From NCBI RefSeq assembly GCF_000737845.1, contig NZ_ATLK01000001.1, positions 124,001 through 188,000 on the forward strand: 64,000 bases of DNA, in the 5' to 3' direction. The DNA comes from Bifidobacterium bombi DSM 19703. GTDB taxonomy: Bacteria > Actinomycetota > Actinomycetes > Actinomycetales > Bifidobacteriaceae. The translations under genes were made by a program, and so were the position numbers. Below are positions 10,046 to 19,047 of this stretch, in pieces; position 1 is the stretch's first letter; each line of letters opens with the position of its first letter. The notes under the pieces are model-generated. The model was not told the origin of the DNA. It made no database searches and saw only the letters and a list, made by a program, of their open reading frames with translations.

Positions 10046-10627
10046 ATGAACGACCAACTCAACGATGATGAAAACAAGACCAGTGAGCCGACGGTGTCTA
10101 CGGCCGGTACAGGTGGCGTGATGGGGACCATCCGTCTTTGGATTGATAAATATCCGAATCTTTGGGAATTCATCAAATTCAATGTACTTTCCAATATCTC
10201 GACAATCACCCGCTTCGTGTTCGTCTGGATATTCACTGCCGTGTTCGTCTCGGCCATGCATATGACCCAGCCGTTCAGCTTTCTCATTTTCAATTACAAG
10301 GATCCCCAGACCAATGGCTTAGGTGGATTCCTCACGTTCCTTATTGCAGAGATCGCTGCTCAGGCCGTCAACTTTGTCGTCCAGATGAAGTGGGTGTTCA
10401 AATCGGATTCCAGCTTCAAAGATGCTGCTTGGAAATATGTCATCCTCGCGGTCATCATCGTGGTGTGCAACCTCGTATTGCCTGGGTACATCACCAAGGT
10501 CTGCACCGGTTGGGGCTGGAACAACGCCATCTCCTCGACGATCTCGTCCGTTGTGAACACGCTTTTGGCGGTCATCATCAGCTATCCTCTTCTTAAATGG
10601 TGGATCATGCCGAAGAATAGCAAGTGA
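10046..10627 (+). CDS. GtrA-like membrane protein
   Basis: I chose the ATG at 10046, which follows GAATGGAGCGAAA, over the frame's first ATG at 9962, which overlaps the GH3 stop. The product is 193 aa with a polar N-terminus of about 35 residues and four hydrophobic stretches. The pattern FIKFNVLSN and the paired helices with FVVQMKWVFKS match the GtrA family, small four-helix proteins thought to help move undecaprenyl-phosphate-linked sugars across the membrane. It follows the GH3 gene by 80 bases and may be co-transcribed. A hairpin with four Ts follows its stop. Its partner glycosyltransferase may be the one truncated at the window start. Confidence 0.75.
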   Translation: MNDQLNDDENKTSEPTVSTAGTGGVMGTIRLWIDKYPNLWEFIKFNVLSNISTITRFVFVWIFTAVFVSAMHMTQPFSFLIFNYKDPQTNGLGGFLTFLIAEIAAQAVNFVVQMKWVFKSDSSFKDAAWKYVILAVIIVVCNLVLPGYITKVCTGWGWNNAISSTISSVVNTLLAVIISYPLLKWWIMPKNSK

Positions 10628-10655
10628 TTGTCTTCTCAATGCCGTTGGTGTTCCG

Positions 10656-10680
10656 CCGGGCACTTCTAGAGCCCGGTTTT
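10656..10680 (+). terminator. Rho-independent terminator after GtrA-like gene
   Basis: CCGGGC at 10656-10661 pairs with GCCCGG at 10671-10676 around a 9-base loop and is followed directly by TTTT. It lies 28 bases after the stop codon of the GtrA-like gene. Confidence 0.65.
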
Positions 10681-11165
10681 GAAATCACACAATGGTAAAA
10701 GCCAAACATAATATTGGGCGAAACATATCCTCGCGTTTTCGTTTCCGTATCCGGGATGAGCGGATGGTCGGCAGCATCGTCACGGCGTAGATCTGGGATT
10801 GGCGCTTGATTGGTGTGGGGTCGCGTCAACGCTTAATGGCGTAGGAGTGCGGGACTGTGGGTTGTGCGCGATTGCACAGCAGGCTTATTGGTTATTGGTC
10901 CTTGTCTCTCAGAACGGTTCGCTGCGGTCACAAGCTGGTCTGGGCCGTGTCCTGTGAGATCCATGGCCATGCACGGGGGATATGGACTGTTGTGGATTTC
11001 TTGGCTGTTTGTGCGATTTTCTATGGGAAACCTTGCCACAATCCTGGTGCGTTGTTTTAGCGGCGATCCAGGATTTCGGCCCATTCGTAAACTCGCCGGA
11101 AAGCATCGGTGCCAGGCCTTGATGACTCCTAGGTTGTGATTTGAGACTTGATCCCAACGCAGTCG
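10681..11165. other. Intergenic region downstream of two convergent units
   Basis: No protein or RNA gene is supported. The short frames on both strands lack ribosome sites and recognisable content. I looked here for a peptide-pheromone gene to go with the adjacent histidine kinase and found none that I could defend. Confidence 0.45.
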
Positions 11166-12494
11166 TCATGGTTTTCTGGGCAGCAGTATCGTCACGGTGA
11201 ACCAGTGGTTTTCCGCTTTGATGCTCATGCTGCCGCCATATTGCTGAGCGATGTGGCGAATCGATTTGACGCCGAAACCGTGGGAATGCTCATCGGTCTT
11301 CGTTGTGCGCAGATTGCCGCTCTCATCCTTTTTCAGTAACGAATCGTAATAGTTCTCCATCCGGATCACGGTTATATCGTTGTGTGCGTACAACGCCAAC
11401 CTGATGAGCCGCCGTTGTGGATCCTCCAACTTCGCGGTAGCCTCGATTGCGTTGTCAAGCCCGTTGCCGAAGAGCGTCGCGATGTCCATCGAACTCATCG
11501 AATCCAGCAGTTTACCGTCCGCCACTGCCGTGAGTGTGATTGAATGACGTTGGCAGGTCTTCATCTTGGTGGTGAGAATGACATCAAGCACGGGGTTGCC
11601 GGTGTGTTGTTGCGCGCTGAGGGCGCTGACCGAGTTTTGCAGCTGTTCGAACCCCGCCGCTGCATGGTTTGGGTCAACTTCGGCGCGTAAAGCCATGATC
11701 TGGTGTTTAAGGTCATGTGCCATGCGGCCTAGTGATTCCACGTTTTCGCGAGACTGTAAGTATTCCTGATGTTCGCTGATGAGTTTCTGGTCGATGGAAG
11801 CCAGTTCCGTGCTTGCCTTGAGTGCCCGTAACTGTTCCTGTTGAGCGTACAGTATGGTATATCCGCACAGGTCCACAAGCGTTCGGATATAGAACACTTC
11901 CTGCCCTACTGTACCGGAAAAGGGCGTGTTGGTTGAGACGAAACTGAGGTTGCTCATGGCGAAGGTCGCCACGGTGATGGCTATCGTGCCGACTGTGGCG
12001 GATAGCGTGGGTAAAAATGTTTCAGTGTTGCTGAAATTTCGGCGTTCGATGGCCCATGCAATGGTGAAGCAAACAAGGTACACCAACAGCAGAAGGGCGT
12101 TATTGAATCCTGGAATGCTGTAGTCTTTCATGTCCGTACCGGCGAATGTCGCTATCTGCCAGTGCAGTGACGCGACGAGTTCGGCCAGGACGAAGGCACG
12201 CGCTGTGATATACAGTGATTCGCGTTTTGAGATTCCCGACCCTGCCATGATGATGGCGAACATCGATGCGAAGGCGAGCAGCATACCGAAGATCCAGAAG
12301 AACAGAGGGGCGATGCCATCAAGGTATTGTATGGCGATCATCAGCGCCAGCCCGAACGCCGCCGTCAGCATGGTGCGGCGTATTGACACTCGACGGTGAA
12401 TGACGAGCAGGTAGACGATGCAAGCCGCCCACTCGCTTATCGCAGTGAACACACGAGGTATGTCGGGCAATGCGTTGGTGATGGTGCCGTTCAT
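11166..12494 (-). CDS. AgrC/ComD-type sensor histidine kinase
   Basis: The 442-aa product has six or seven hydrophobic segments in its first 200 residues. A coiled stretch, a His-containing segment (MAHDLKHQIMAL) and a GHKL ATPase domain with N box (LFGNGLDNAIEA) and G box (HGFGVKSIRHI) follow. This architecture is the HPK10 family, in which a polytopic sensor detects secreted peptides in Firmicutes and autophosphorylates on His. Its start overlaps the stop of the LytTR regulator gene by four bases, so the two are translationally coupled. No AgrB/AgrD or other peptide-processing gene lies beside it, so the signal is unknown. Family assignment is strong; the ligand is not inferable. Confidence 0.87.
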   Translation of the reverse strand: MNGTITNALPDIPRVFTAISEWAACIVYLLVIHRRVSIRRTMLTAAFGLALMIAIQYLDGIAPLFFWIFGMLLAFASMFAIIMAGSGISKRESLYITARAFVLAELVASLHWQIATFAGTDMKDYSIPGFNNALLLLVYLVCFTIAWAIERRNFSNTETFLPTLSATVGTIAITVATFAMSNLSFVSTNTPFSGTVGQEVFYIRTLVDLCGYTILYAQQEQLRALKASTELASIDQKLISEHQEYLQSRENVESLGRMAHDLKHQIMALRAEVDPNHAAAGFEQLQNSVSALSAQQHTGNPVLDVILTTKMKTCQRHSITLTAVADGKLLDSMSSMDIATLFGNGLDNAIEATAKLEDPQRRLIRLALYAHNDITVIRMENYYDSLLKKDESGNLRTTKTDEHSHGFGVKSIRHIAQQYGGSMSIKAENHWFTVTILLPRKP

Positions 12495-13210
12495 AGCGCA
12501 CTGCCATTGATGTAGTCGCTCAGAGCGGTGGTGAACGCCTTTTTGCGAGGTCGGCTGATCCGCAGACGTTCGCCGTTGCTCATAACGCAGTCCTGCCCAT
12601 CGATTCCGGCGACGTGCTGCAGATTGACCAGATAGCAGGAATTGGAACGGAAGAAGCCGTGTTCGGCCAGCTGAGCTTCGAGTTTCTTTAGGGTGGAGGT
12701 TATGGACACCTTGCCTCCGTTCGTATGGATGATGATGGTGTGCCGGATCGACTCTATATAGAGTATGTCACGCAATTCAAGACGAATCTGTCTGGTTCCC
12801 GTCTCCAGAAGAATGGACCTGTTCTCATTGCTCCTCGCCTGTTCGATCGAACGCGCCATCTCCTGGCTGAAAGCGAAGTAGGGAACCGGCTTGAGTAAAT
12901 AGGAAAGCGCCTGCACTTCGTAGCCGTTGATGGCGTACTGCGAAGCCGCGGTAATGAAGACGATGACGACGCTTTTGTCGACGGTGCGGATGCGTCTGGC
13001 TGCCTCCATTCCATCCATATGCTTCATTTCGATGTCCATGAGGATGATGTCATATTCCGAATGGTAATTGTCAGCGATCTTCTCGCCGTCGTTGAAGGCG
13101 GATATCATGAAATCCTGCCCGTTCTCACTCTGGTAGCGTTGTAGATAGTCGAGAATCAGCGTGCAGGCTCCTGGATCGTCTTCCACCACCGCAATTCTGA
13201 GAGCGCCCAT
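12491..13210 (-). CDS. LytTR-family response regulator
   Basis: The 239-aa protein has a receiver domain (residues 5-125) with acidic pocket Glu10/Asp11/Asp12, phosphoacceptor Asp59 in ILMDIEM and Lys107 in LLKPV. A LytTR DNA-binding domain (about 130-236, with ILYIESIRHTIIIHT and FRSNSCYLVNL) follows. It should be phosphorylated by the kinase encoded immediately downstream and bind paired direct repeats in target promoters. The ATG at 13210 has an AAAGGG motif nine bases upstream. Targets are not visible; the nearest candidates by position are its own promoter and the ABC transporter at 15.5 kb, but ftsY lies between. Confidence 0.9.
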   Translation of the reverse strand: MGALRIAVVEDDPGACTLILDYLQRYQSENGQDFMISAFNDGEKIADNYHSEYDIILMDIEMKHMDGMEAARRIRTVDKSVVIVFITAASQYAINGYEVQALSYLLKPVPYFAFSQEMARSIEQARSNENRSILLETGTRQIRLELRDILYIESIRHTIIIHTNGGKVSITSTLKKLEAQLAEHGFFRSNSCYLVNLQHVAGIDGQDCVMSNGERLRISRPRKKAFTTALSDYINGSAL

Positions 13211-13920
13211 GCATCACTGCCCTTTCACTGATGTACGTCATTATGTATGAACTATCATAAACCATGATACTGTGGTTTCCTTGGTTCCTGTGAAGCATTT
13301 CGCTGCGTGTGAGGTCGGTGGCGGTTTCCATCGATGATGGCCTGTGCAATGATTCTGGAAACCGATGATGTGCATGGCGATGCAAGAGCGGCCGCATATC
13401 CGGTGCAGGTATAGTCCGGGAAACACCGACGAGCGTCAAGCGTATGTGGCCGCGAATCTGACGTAGATGTCGGATGGCGTCCATGACGTTGATTTCGAGT
13501 GTTCACGAAATTTACACGAGAAGTGTGCAATACATGTGCACGGTGGTCAGTCTCTGTTCTGTGGTGACCTCACAATGCGAATATTTGGCCTAGTGAATGA
13601 TGAAGGACGTATCTTATATCGTTGTGAAGCGTTTTTGTCGAACTGCCGCGACGGGCCTCGAACGTGTAGGAGTGCGGAGGTGTTCCGTGGATGCCGGGAA
13701 TCGGGTGCATGTCGTATGGCGGCGTTTGCGCCATGCCGGGCAAACGCCGCCATATACTGCAAATACATGCTGGAAAGTGGTCGTCCGTAAAGCCGGGCCA
13801 TGTCGTTAAGTACTTCCCGTGGAAGGGGCGATGGTGGAAAGACTGGTACTGTGCCGAGGGCTCACGATCAAGAAGCGACTGATTCCTGGTCTGTCGCTTC
13901 GAGACTTTAGGCTGGTGACT
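13211..13920. other. Long intergenic region between response regulator and ftsY
   Basis: This 710-base space between divergent genes has no coding region I can support. A Cys-rich frame at 13467-13790 lacks a credible start. It contains the regulator promoter and a strong hairpin at 13715-13754. A 12-base string GTAGGAGTGCGG near 13667 also occurs near 10843 on the other side of the two-component pair, possibly by chance. Confidence 0.45.
13715..13754. repeat. Perfect 14-bp inverted repeat, 12-base loop
   Basis: TATGGCGGCGTTTG (13715-13728) pairs perfectly with CAAACGCCGCCATA (13741-13754). The stem is very stable but is not followed by a T run on either strand. It could be a terminator, a leader structure for ftsY or a processed-RNA hairpin. 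Confidence 0.6.
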
Positions 13921-15180
13921 ATGGATACGAAAATAATGGTCGCTGTTCTGGTCTTGGTGCTTGTCGCAGCGGTTCTCATCGTCGCAGGAATATTAGTCGA
14001 GAGTGCGCACAAACGCAAGAACGTCGGGCAAACTGACTTAGATACGCGCGACAGCTCAGTCGGCCGGTCAGCGGGTCCGGGTTCGGTGGGGTCAGGTGCG
14101 GAGGATTACTCCCGATTGGATTCCGGAGATGTTGCAAAAGCCGGGGGTTTGAATGGTGCTGGTCAGGATGGTGGTGGCGCCGAAGGTTCTTCGGATGTGG
14201 TGCGGCCCCAAACCGGCTCTGTTTCCGGCGTAGAAGGTGCCTTGGACTCTCCGGAATCCTCGGATTCCCGCATCACGAGGCTTAAGTCACGCCTGAGCAA
14301 ATCCTCGAACCCCTTCGGCCGCGTGCTGTTCAACATCCTGGCCAAGGACAAGCTCTCGGAGTCGGATTGGGAGGATGTGGAAGACACCCTGCTGCTTGCC
14401 GATGTCGGCGGCGAGGCGAGTGAGAACCTCGTCGAGGGATTGCGCAGCGATGCGCGAGTGGTCGGCACCTCCGAAGCGAAGGATGTGCGCGAGGCCCTGC
14501 GTTCGAGGCTTGTCGAACAGGTGAACTCCCAAAGCGACCGTGCGCTCAACGCCGAAAAACCCGGGGCATCCCGTCCCAGCGTCATCATCATGGTCGGCGT
14601 CAACGGTACCGGCAAGACGACTACCGCCGGCAAGCTCGCCCGTCTTTTCGTGGCCGAAGGCAAGTCGGTCATGCTGGCTGCGGCCGATACGTTCCGTGCG
14701 GCGGCTGCCGATCAGCTGGAGACGTGGGGCAGCAAGGTAGGGGTCCCTGTGGTCCGCGCCCAGAAGGACGGCGCTGATCCGGCATCGGTCGCGTTTGAGG
14801 CTTCAAAGCAGGCCAAGGAGAAGGACGTCGATGTGCTTATCATCGACACCGCGGGCCGTCTGCAGAACAAGTCGAATCTTATGGACGAGCTGGGCAAGAT
14901 CCGCCGGGTCACCGAAAAGAACCTGCCCGTCAGCGAGGTGTTGTTGGTGCTTGACGCCACCACGGGGCAGAACGGCATGACCCAGGCTAAGGTGTTCGCC
15001 GACGCGATCGGCATCACCGGCGTGGTGCTTTCCAAGCTCGACGGGTCCGCTAAGGGCGGCATCGTGATTTCGGTGCAGAACGAGCTTGGGGTGCCGGTCA
15101 AATTGGTCGGTCTTGGTGAAGGGCCGGATGATTTGGCGCCATTCGACGCCGAGAGTTTCGTGGACGGCATTCTGGCCTGA
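13921..15180 (+). CDS. ftsY: Signal recognition particle receptor FtsY
   Basis: This is the SRP receptor GTPase that docks SRP-ribosome complexes at the membrane. I take the ATG at 13921 (419 aa), which places a hydrophobic anchor (MVAVLVLVLVAAVLIVAGIL) at the N-terminus; the frame is open back to 13819. A low-complexity linker of about 100 residues precedes the N domain. The G domain has P-loop GVNGTGKTTTAGKLA, DTFRAAAADQL, DTAGRLQNKSNLM and VLSKLDGSAKGG, all diagnostic for FtsY/Ffh. The N-terminal membrane helix with a Gly/Ser linker is typical of actinobacterial FtsY. No strong ribosome site precedes 13921, so the exact start is uncertain. Confidence 0.93.
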   Translation: MDTKIMVAVLVLVLVAAVLIVAGILVESAHKRKNVGQTDLDTRDSSVGRSAGPGSVGSGAEDYSRLDSGDVAKAGGLNGAGQDGGGAEGSSDVVRPQTGSVSGVEGALDSPESSDSRITRLKSRLSKSSNPFGRVLFNILAKDKLSESDWEDVEDTLLLADVGGEASENLVEGLRSDARVVGTSEAKDVREALRSRLVEQVNSQSDRALNAEKPGASRPSVIIMVGVNGTGKTTTAGKLARLFVAEGKSVMLAAADTFRAAAADQLETWGSKVGVPVVRAQKDGADPASVAFEASKQAKEKDVDVLIIDTAGRLQNKSNLMDELGKIRRVTEKNLPVSEVLLVLDATTGQNGMTQAKVFADAIGITGVVLSKLDGSAKGGIVISVQNELGVPVKLVGLGEGPDDLAPFDAESFVDGILA

Positions 15181-15492
15181 GTGCGGCGTATGGTGGGACT
15201 CCCGGTCCGGAGTCCAATTGAGACATCGTATGCATGCTCCTGCTCCCCATTTATGCAGGAAGTTTTCTACGATGCAATCTTCCCCTTTGAATGACGCTCT
15301 GTATTTGAGTCTTCATGCGATTTTATAACGTAGGTCGTGCACAGCGGGCGTGTCCGTTCTGAGTGTCTGCTCTGAGTGTACGGGCCGGGCATGCAGAGGG
15401 GCACATGGCGTGTCCTCCACCTTGTTTGTTTATATATATTATATTCGATATATGCCGTGATCGTGTGGACGATGTGGTGATGGGAGGCTGCG
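15181..15492. other. Intergenic region ftsY-ABC transporter
   Basis: No gene is supported. A small stem (15196-15202 with 15209-15215, loop of six) follows ftsY without a T tract. An extremely AT-rich block at about 15428-15453 stands out from the GC-rich surroundings and probably holds the promoter of the ABC transporter. Confidence 0.5.
15428..15453 (+). promoter_or_regulatory. AT-rich promoter-like block before ABC transporter
   Basis: A run made almost only of A and T (TATATATATTATATTCGATATA) lies 40-65 bases before the GTG start of the ATPase gene. It contains several -10-like hexamers (TATATT). The precise -10/-35 pair cannot be fixed by eye. Confidence 0.4.
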
Positions 15493-16194
15493 GTGACCGG
15501 GAAACGTGTGATAGCACCAAGGAAGGTGGAGTTTGCCGACTTCTCCGTAAGATACGGGAAGCGTACGGTCCTGGACGTGCCTTCCGGCGGGTTCGACCTC
15601 AGCGGCCAGACCATCGGTCTTTTCGGGCCCAATGGTGCAGGCAAGACAACGATGATGCGTTCGATGGTGGGTCTCATCAACCGTTTTTCCGGTACGCTGA
15701 GTGCGCCCGATCTCGACTCCATTTCATATGTTCCCGATGTTCCGTATCTGTACCGGTTCTTGAATATCGGTGAGTGCATCAGGCTTTTCGTCTCCCGATA
15801 TGCGGATTTCGATTCCGACAAGGCCGAACGTCTTGTCAACCACTTGGGGCTGCCGTTGGACCGTCCGCTGGGCTCGTTCTCGAAAGGCCAGTCCGAGCAG
15901 CTGCATCTGGTGCTGAGTTTTTCGCGCGATTGTAGCCTGTATGTACTTGACGAACCGCTTGCGGCCGTGGACCCGTATACCCGAGACGAGCTGCTTTCGG
16001 TGATCAAGCAATCGGCCGGTAAGGATTCCACCATTGTGATGAGTACACATATCATCTCCGAAGTGGATTCGATGTTTACGCACGTCATCATGATCAACGA
16101 CGGGCGGATAGTGGCGAATGATTCCGTGGAGCGATTCAAGAAGGACTCCGGGTCGCTGGAACAGGCTTTCAAGGACAGGATGGCGAGGCGATGA
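15493..16194 (+). CDS. ABC transporter ATP-binding protein
   Basis: The GTG at 15493 follows GGGAGG. The 233-aa ATPase has Walker A GPNGAGKTT, a signature variant FSKGQSEQLHL in place of LSGGQ, Walker B LYVLDEPLAAVD and a switch His in STHIIS. It is shorter at its C-terminus than multidrug ATPases. Such proteins pair with a polytopic subunit to export lipids, peptides or antibiotics. The permease gene overlaps its stop by four bases. Substrate unknown. Confidence 0.88.
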   Translation: MTGKRVIAPRKVEFADFSVRYGKRTVLDVPSGGFDLSGQTIGLFGPNGAGKTTMMRSMVGLINRFSGTLSAPDLDSISYVPDVPYLYRFLNIGECIRLFVSRYADFDSDKAERLVNHLGLPLDRPLGSFSKGQSEQLHLVLSFSRDCSLYVLDEPLAAVDPYTRDELLSVIKQSAGKDSTIVMSTHIISEVDSMFTHVIMINDGRIVANDSVERFKKDSGSLEQAFKDRMARR

Positions 16195-16997
16195 AAACAC
16201 GATCATGGTCGGGTATGTTTTTGCACGAAGTCGCAATTCAGATGCGCAGGTATCTGTATGTCAGCGTGACGGCGTTGATTGTATTGGTGGCTTGCGACGT
16301 ATCCAGCATCCTGCTGGAAAAGAAGATGGTTGCCATGGAACTAATTTTGCTGATTCGTACGGTGGCTTGGTTTCTCGTGGTATGCTACCTTGCATTTGAG
16401 TTGTTCCACTACGGCAATGGGGAGAATGACTATCAATCGTTCACCATGCCGGGCAAGAAGGCGAACGGACTGGTGGTGAGAGCCGTGACGTTTTTCTGTA
16501 TCCTGTTCGTCTACACCATCGTTGAAAGTCCTTTGCTGATTCATACGTTGTCCACGAGACTTAGTCATGCCGATATGTTCAAAGTCGTGTTGTTTGACAG
16601 GCTGTCACGGACCGCAGGGATAGCGGCGTTCATACTGATCTTTATGGTGTGCTCGTATGTGTCCTTCATTTCCAGCAATGTCGTCTTTTCCGCTATCATC
16701 GCAGTCGGTGTATATCTCATCGTAAGCATTGCGCAGGGGTGCGCCATCCTCATGCCGAAGTTGTTGCACAAGACCGGTATGGATTGGGCGTTCGGCGTCA
16801 ACTTTTCATTCATCGGCAGCAGCCAGTTCGTTAACATCATACCTGTGATGGTATGGAGTAAGGGGAAAGCGGATGGCGCGTTGGCACTGAGCACGGTGTC
16901 CATTCCCACGTTGGTTATTAATGTTGCAACAATGGTCGTCTTCTACCTCATATGGAGAATAGTCAGTTCGCGCGTATCGGTGAACTATATCAAATAG
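16191..16997 (+). CDS. ABC transporter permease subunit
   Basis: The ATG at 16191 overlaps the ATPase stop (ATGA), so the two are translationally coupled. The 268-aa product has about six hydrophobic segments, beginning near residue 23 (YVSVTALIVLVACDVSSIL) and ending with VATMVVFYLIWRIV. No extracellular lipoprotein-binding domain is present. It fits the ABC-2-like permeases that work with a single ATPase in export. Sequence divergence prevents a substrate call. Confidence 0.78.
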   Translation: MKTRSWSGMFLHEVAIQMRRYLYVSVTALIVLVACDVSSILLEKKMVAMELILLIRTVAWFLVVCYLAFELFHYGNGENDYQSFTMPGKKANGLVVRAVTFFCILFVYTIVESPLLIHTLSTRLSHADMFKVVLFDRLSRTAGIAAFILIFMVCSYVSFISSNVVFSAIIAVGVYLIVSIAQGCAILMPKLLHKTGMDWAFGVNFSFIGSSQFVNIIPVMVWSKGKADGALALSTVSIPTLVINVATMVVFYLIWRIVSSRVSVNYIK

Positions 16998-17382
16998 GAG
17001 CGGATTGCCGACACCTGTGAGGACGACTGCGAGTGTGTTCGGGTGCGGTGTTGGGAAGGCCGGATACGCGTATCGCAGCGGTTCATATGACGGATGTCGG
17101 CGTGTGTCGAATGCATGTTTCGTTTTGAGTCAACCGCCGCCGGACGAAATGTCGCCGACGAATTCGACTTGAGTCGGTGAGGGACGGATGAGGTGTGCAC
17201 CGGCTTGGACCGATTGCCGCTGTCGTCGATTGCCACTGGTTTCATCCTTGCTTCCCTTGCGCCGGTTCTTTGCTCGATGAACTTCATGGTCTACGGCTGG
17301 TGAGGGACGTGCGGATACACGTTGACGATCCGTATCCGCACGCCCTGCGGAACTCGGGGATTGGACTGGCGTGAAGACCTGC
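16998..17382. other. Intergenic region between convergent ABC operon and metY
   Basis: The only supported element is a strong hairpin at 17308-17342. Several weak frames occur on the minus strand but have no ribosome sites or family features. Confidence 0.5.
17308..17342 (-). terminator. Hairpin downstream of metY
   Basis: CGTGCGGATAC (17308-17318) pairs perfectly with GTATCCGCACG (17332-17342) around 13 bases, 40 bases beyond the metY stop. There is no obvious U tract on the minus-strand transcript, so termination strength is uncertain. Confidence 0.5.
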
Positions 17383-18720
17383 CTACTTCGCCAGTCCTGA
17401 GGCGCGCAGCGCTTCGAAACCACCCTTAAGGTCGGCGATGATGTCGTCGATGTGTTCGGTGCCGATGGACAGGCGGATGGTTCCCTCGTGGATGCCCTGG
17501 TCTTCAAGCTCCTCGGTCGTCTCCTGCGAGTGTGTGGTGGAGGCGGGATGGATCACGAGGCTCTTGACGTCTGCCACGTTGGCAAGCAGGCTGAACAGGT
17601 GCAGGTTGTCTATGAAGACGCGTGCCGCATCCTTGCCGCCTTTGATGTCGAAGGTGAAGATAGAACCGGCGCCGTTGGGGAAATACCTCTCGTACAACTC
17701 GTGATCCGACCGTCCCTCGATTGAGGGGTGTGAGACGGACTGCACCTCGGGTACGCTTTGAAGGTATTCGACGACCTTCAGGGCGTTGCTCACATGCTTG
17801 TCGACTCGTAGCGAAAGTGTTTCGGTTCCTTGCAGCAGCAGGAACGCCGCGAATGGGCTGATGCAGGCACCGGTGTCACGCAGGAGGATGGCCCGGGCAC
17901 GGGTGACGAACGCGGTGCCGCCAAGCGCTTCATAGAAATTCATGCCGTGATAGGACGGGTCGGCCTCGGTGAGCGTGGGGAAGCGGCCTGGCACTTCGGC
18001 CCAATCGAACCGGCCGCCTTCCGCTATGATTCCTCCGAGGGCCGTGCCGTGGCCACCGATGAATTTGGTGGCGGATTCAATCACGATGTCTGCGCCGTGC
18101 TCCAGCGGGCGGAACAGGTACGGCGTGGCGAAGGTGTTGTCCACGAACACCGGCAGTTTATGGCGGTGTGCTATGCGGGAGATCGCTTCGAAGTCGGGCA
18201 GGTCGGCGTTTGGGTTGCCGAAAGTCTCGAAATAGACCAGTTTCGTGTTCGGCTGGATGGCGTCTTCGAAATTCTCGGGATCCGAAGGGTCCACGAACGT
18301 GGTCTGTATGCCGTCGCGTACCAAGGTGTGGGCGAAGAGGTTGAACGTACCGCCGTAAATACGTTTTGAAGAGACGATGTGGTCGCCTGCCTGGGTGATG
18401 TTGCGCACCGCATATTCTACGGCCGCCGCTCCAGAAGCCACGGCGAGTGCAGCTGTGGCGCCTTCCAGCGCGGCCATGCGTGTTTCCAAGGCGCCTTCCG
18501 TCGAGTTGGTGAGTCGTCCGTATATGTTGCCCGGATCCGCCAGACTGAAGCGTGCTTCGGCATGGTCGAAATCATGGAATACGTAGCTGGTGGTGGCGTA
18601 GATGGGCACCGCGCGCGAGTCGGTGACCGGATCGGCCTGCTCCTGTCCGGCGTGCAGCTCCAAAGTCTCGAAATGATAGTGTTGGGTGTTGTTGGCTGTG
18701 ATGTCGTTAATGTCGTTCAT
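17383..18720 (-). CDS. metY: O-acetylhomoserine sulfhydrylase (PLP enzyme)
   Basis: The 445-aa protein belongs to the Cys/Met metabolism PLP family. It has the N-terminal ETLELHAGQ and [10 protein letters not shown] of O-acetylhomoserine aminocarboxypropyltransferases, [10 protein letters not shown], the PLP-stacking segment YGGTFNLF and the Schiff-base Lys in [11 protein letters not shown]. The length (about 430-445) matches MetY rather than the shorter MetB/MetC. It would make homocysteine from O-acetylhomoserine and sulfide, with possible cysteine synthase side activity. The ATG at 18720 is preceded by AAGGAAAAACC. It stands alone, with no metA or metH nearby. I looked for a SAM riboswitch in the leader and saw none. 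Confidence 0.92.
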   Translation of the reverse strand: MNDINDITANNTQHYHFETLELHAGQEQADPVTDSRAVPIYATTSYVFHDFDHAEARFSLADPGNIYGRLTNSTEGALETRMAALEGATAALAVASGAAAVEYAVRNITQAGDHIVSSKRIYGGTFNLFAHTLVRDGIQTTFVDPSDPENFEDAIQPNTKLVYFETFGNPNADLPDFEAISRIAHRHKLPVFVDNTFATPYLFRPLEHGADIVIESATKFIGGHGTALGGIIAEGGRFDWAEVPGRFPTLTEADPSYHGMNFYEALGGTAFVTRARAILLRDTGACISPFAAFLLLQGTETLSLRVDKHVSNALKVVEYLQSVPEVQSVSHPSIEGRSDHELYERYFPNGAGSIFTFDIKGGKDAARVFIDNLHLFSLLANVADVKSLVIHPASTTHSQETTEELEDQGIHEGTIRLSIGTEHIDDIIADLKGGFEALRASGLAK

Positions 18721-19047
18721 GGTTTTTCCTTGCTCAACGTTGTGATGTATGCGGGGACCCGCTCATTGGTGACTCTAACGCTGTGCGGCGTTGTGACGCA
18801 AGCAGGTCATTATCGACATTTTCTATTGCCTCTTCAAAACCGTTGCCGTCCGTGCCTTGCATAGGAATAAGCGCTGCAGTAGTTGGGCGGGCAAGTGCAT
18901 CGCGCAGCTCGGGTGTGTTTCAGAGGTACCTTTCTCAAAACCTTGTTCCTTATTCGTGCGCATAAGATGGCGCAGGTCTTCGTCATGCAGACGATATCGT
19001 TGGTGCGTGGGTTTTGCCGGTGCGCTTCTGCGGGTAAAGTGGTACGC
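18721..19047. other. Divergent intergenic region metY-rRNA methyltransferase
   Basis: This 327-base region carries the promoters of two divergent genes. A GCGGGGACCCGC element near 18752 is nearly symmetrical. I recognise no riboswitch fold. Confidence 0.4.

Noticed and set aside
10843..13678. 12-base direct repeats (GTAGGAGTGCGG) flanking the two-component pair as possible attachment sites
   Set aside because: Too short, no integrase or tRNA adjacent, and no change of base composition across the boundaries.
13467..13790. Cys-rich frame that might encode a peptide for the neighbouring kinase
   Set aside because: No ribosome site, no leader or double-Gly motif, and it runs through the strong hairpin. 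Composition looks random.
18721..19047. SAM riboswitch upstream of metY
   Set aside because: I checked the minus strand for S-box and related consensus elements and saw none.
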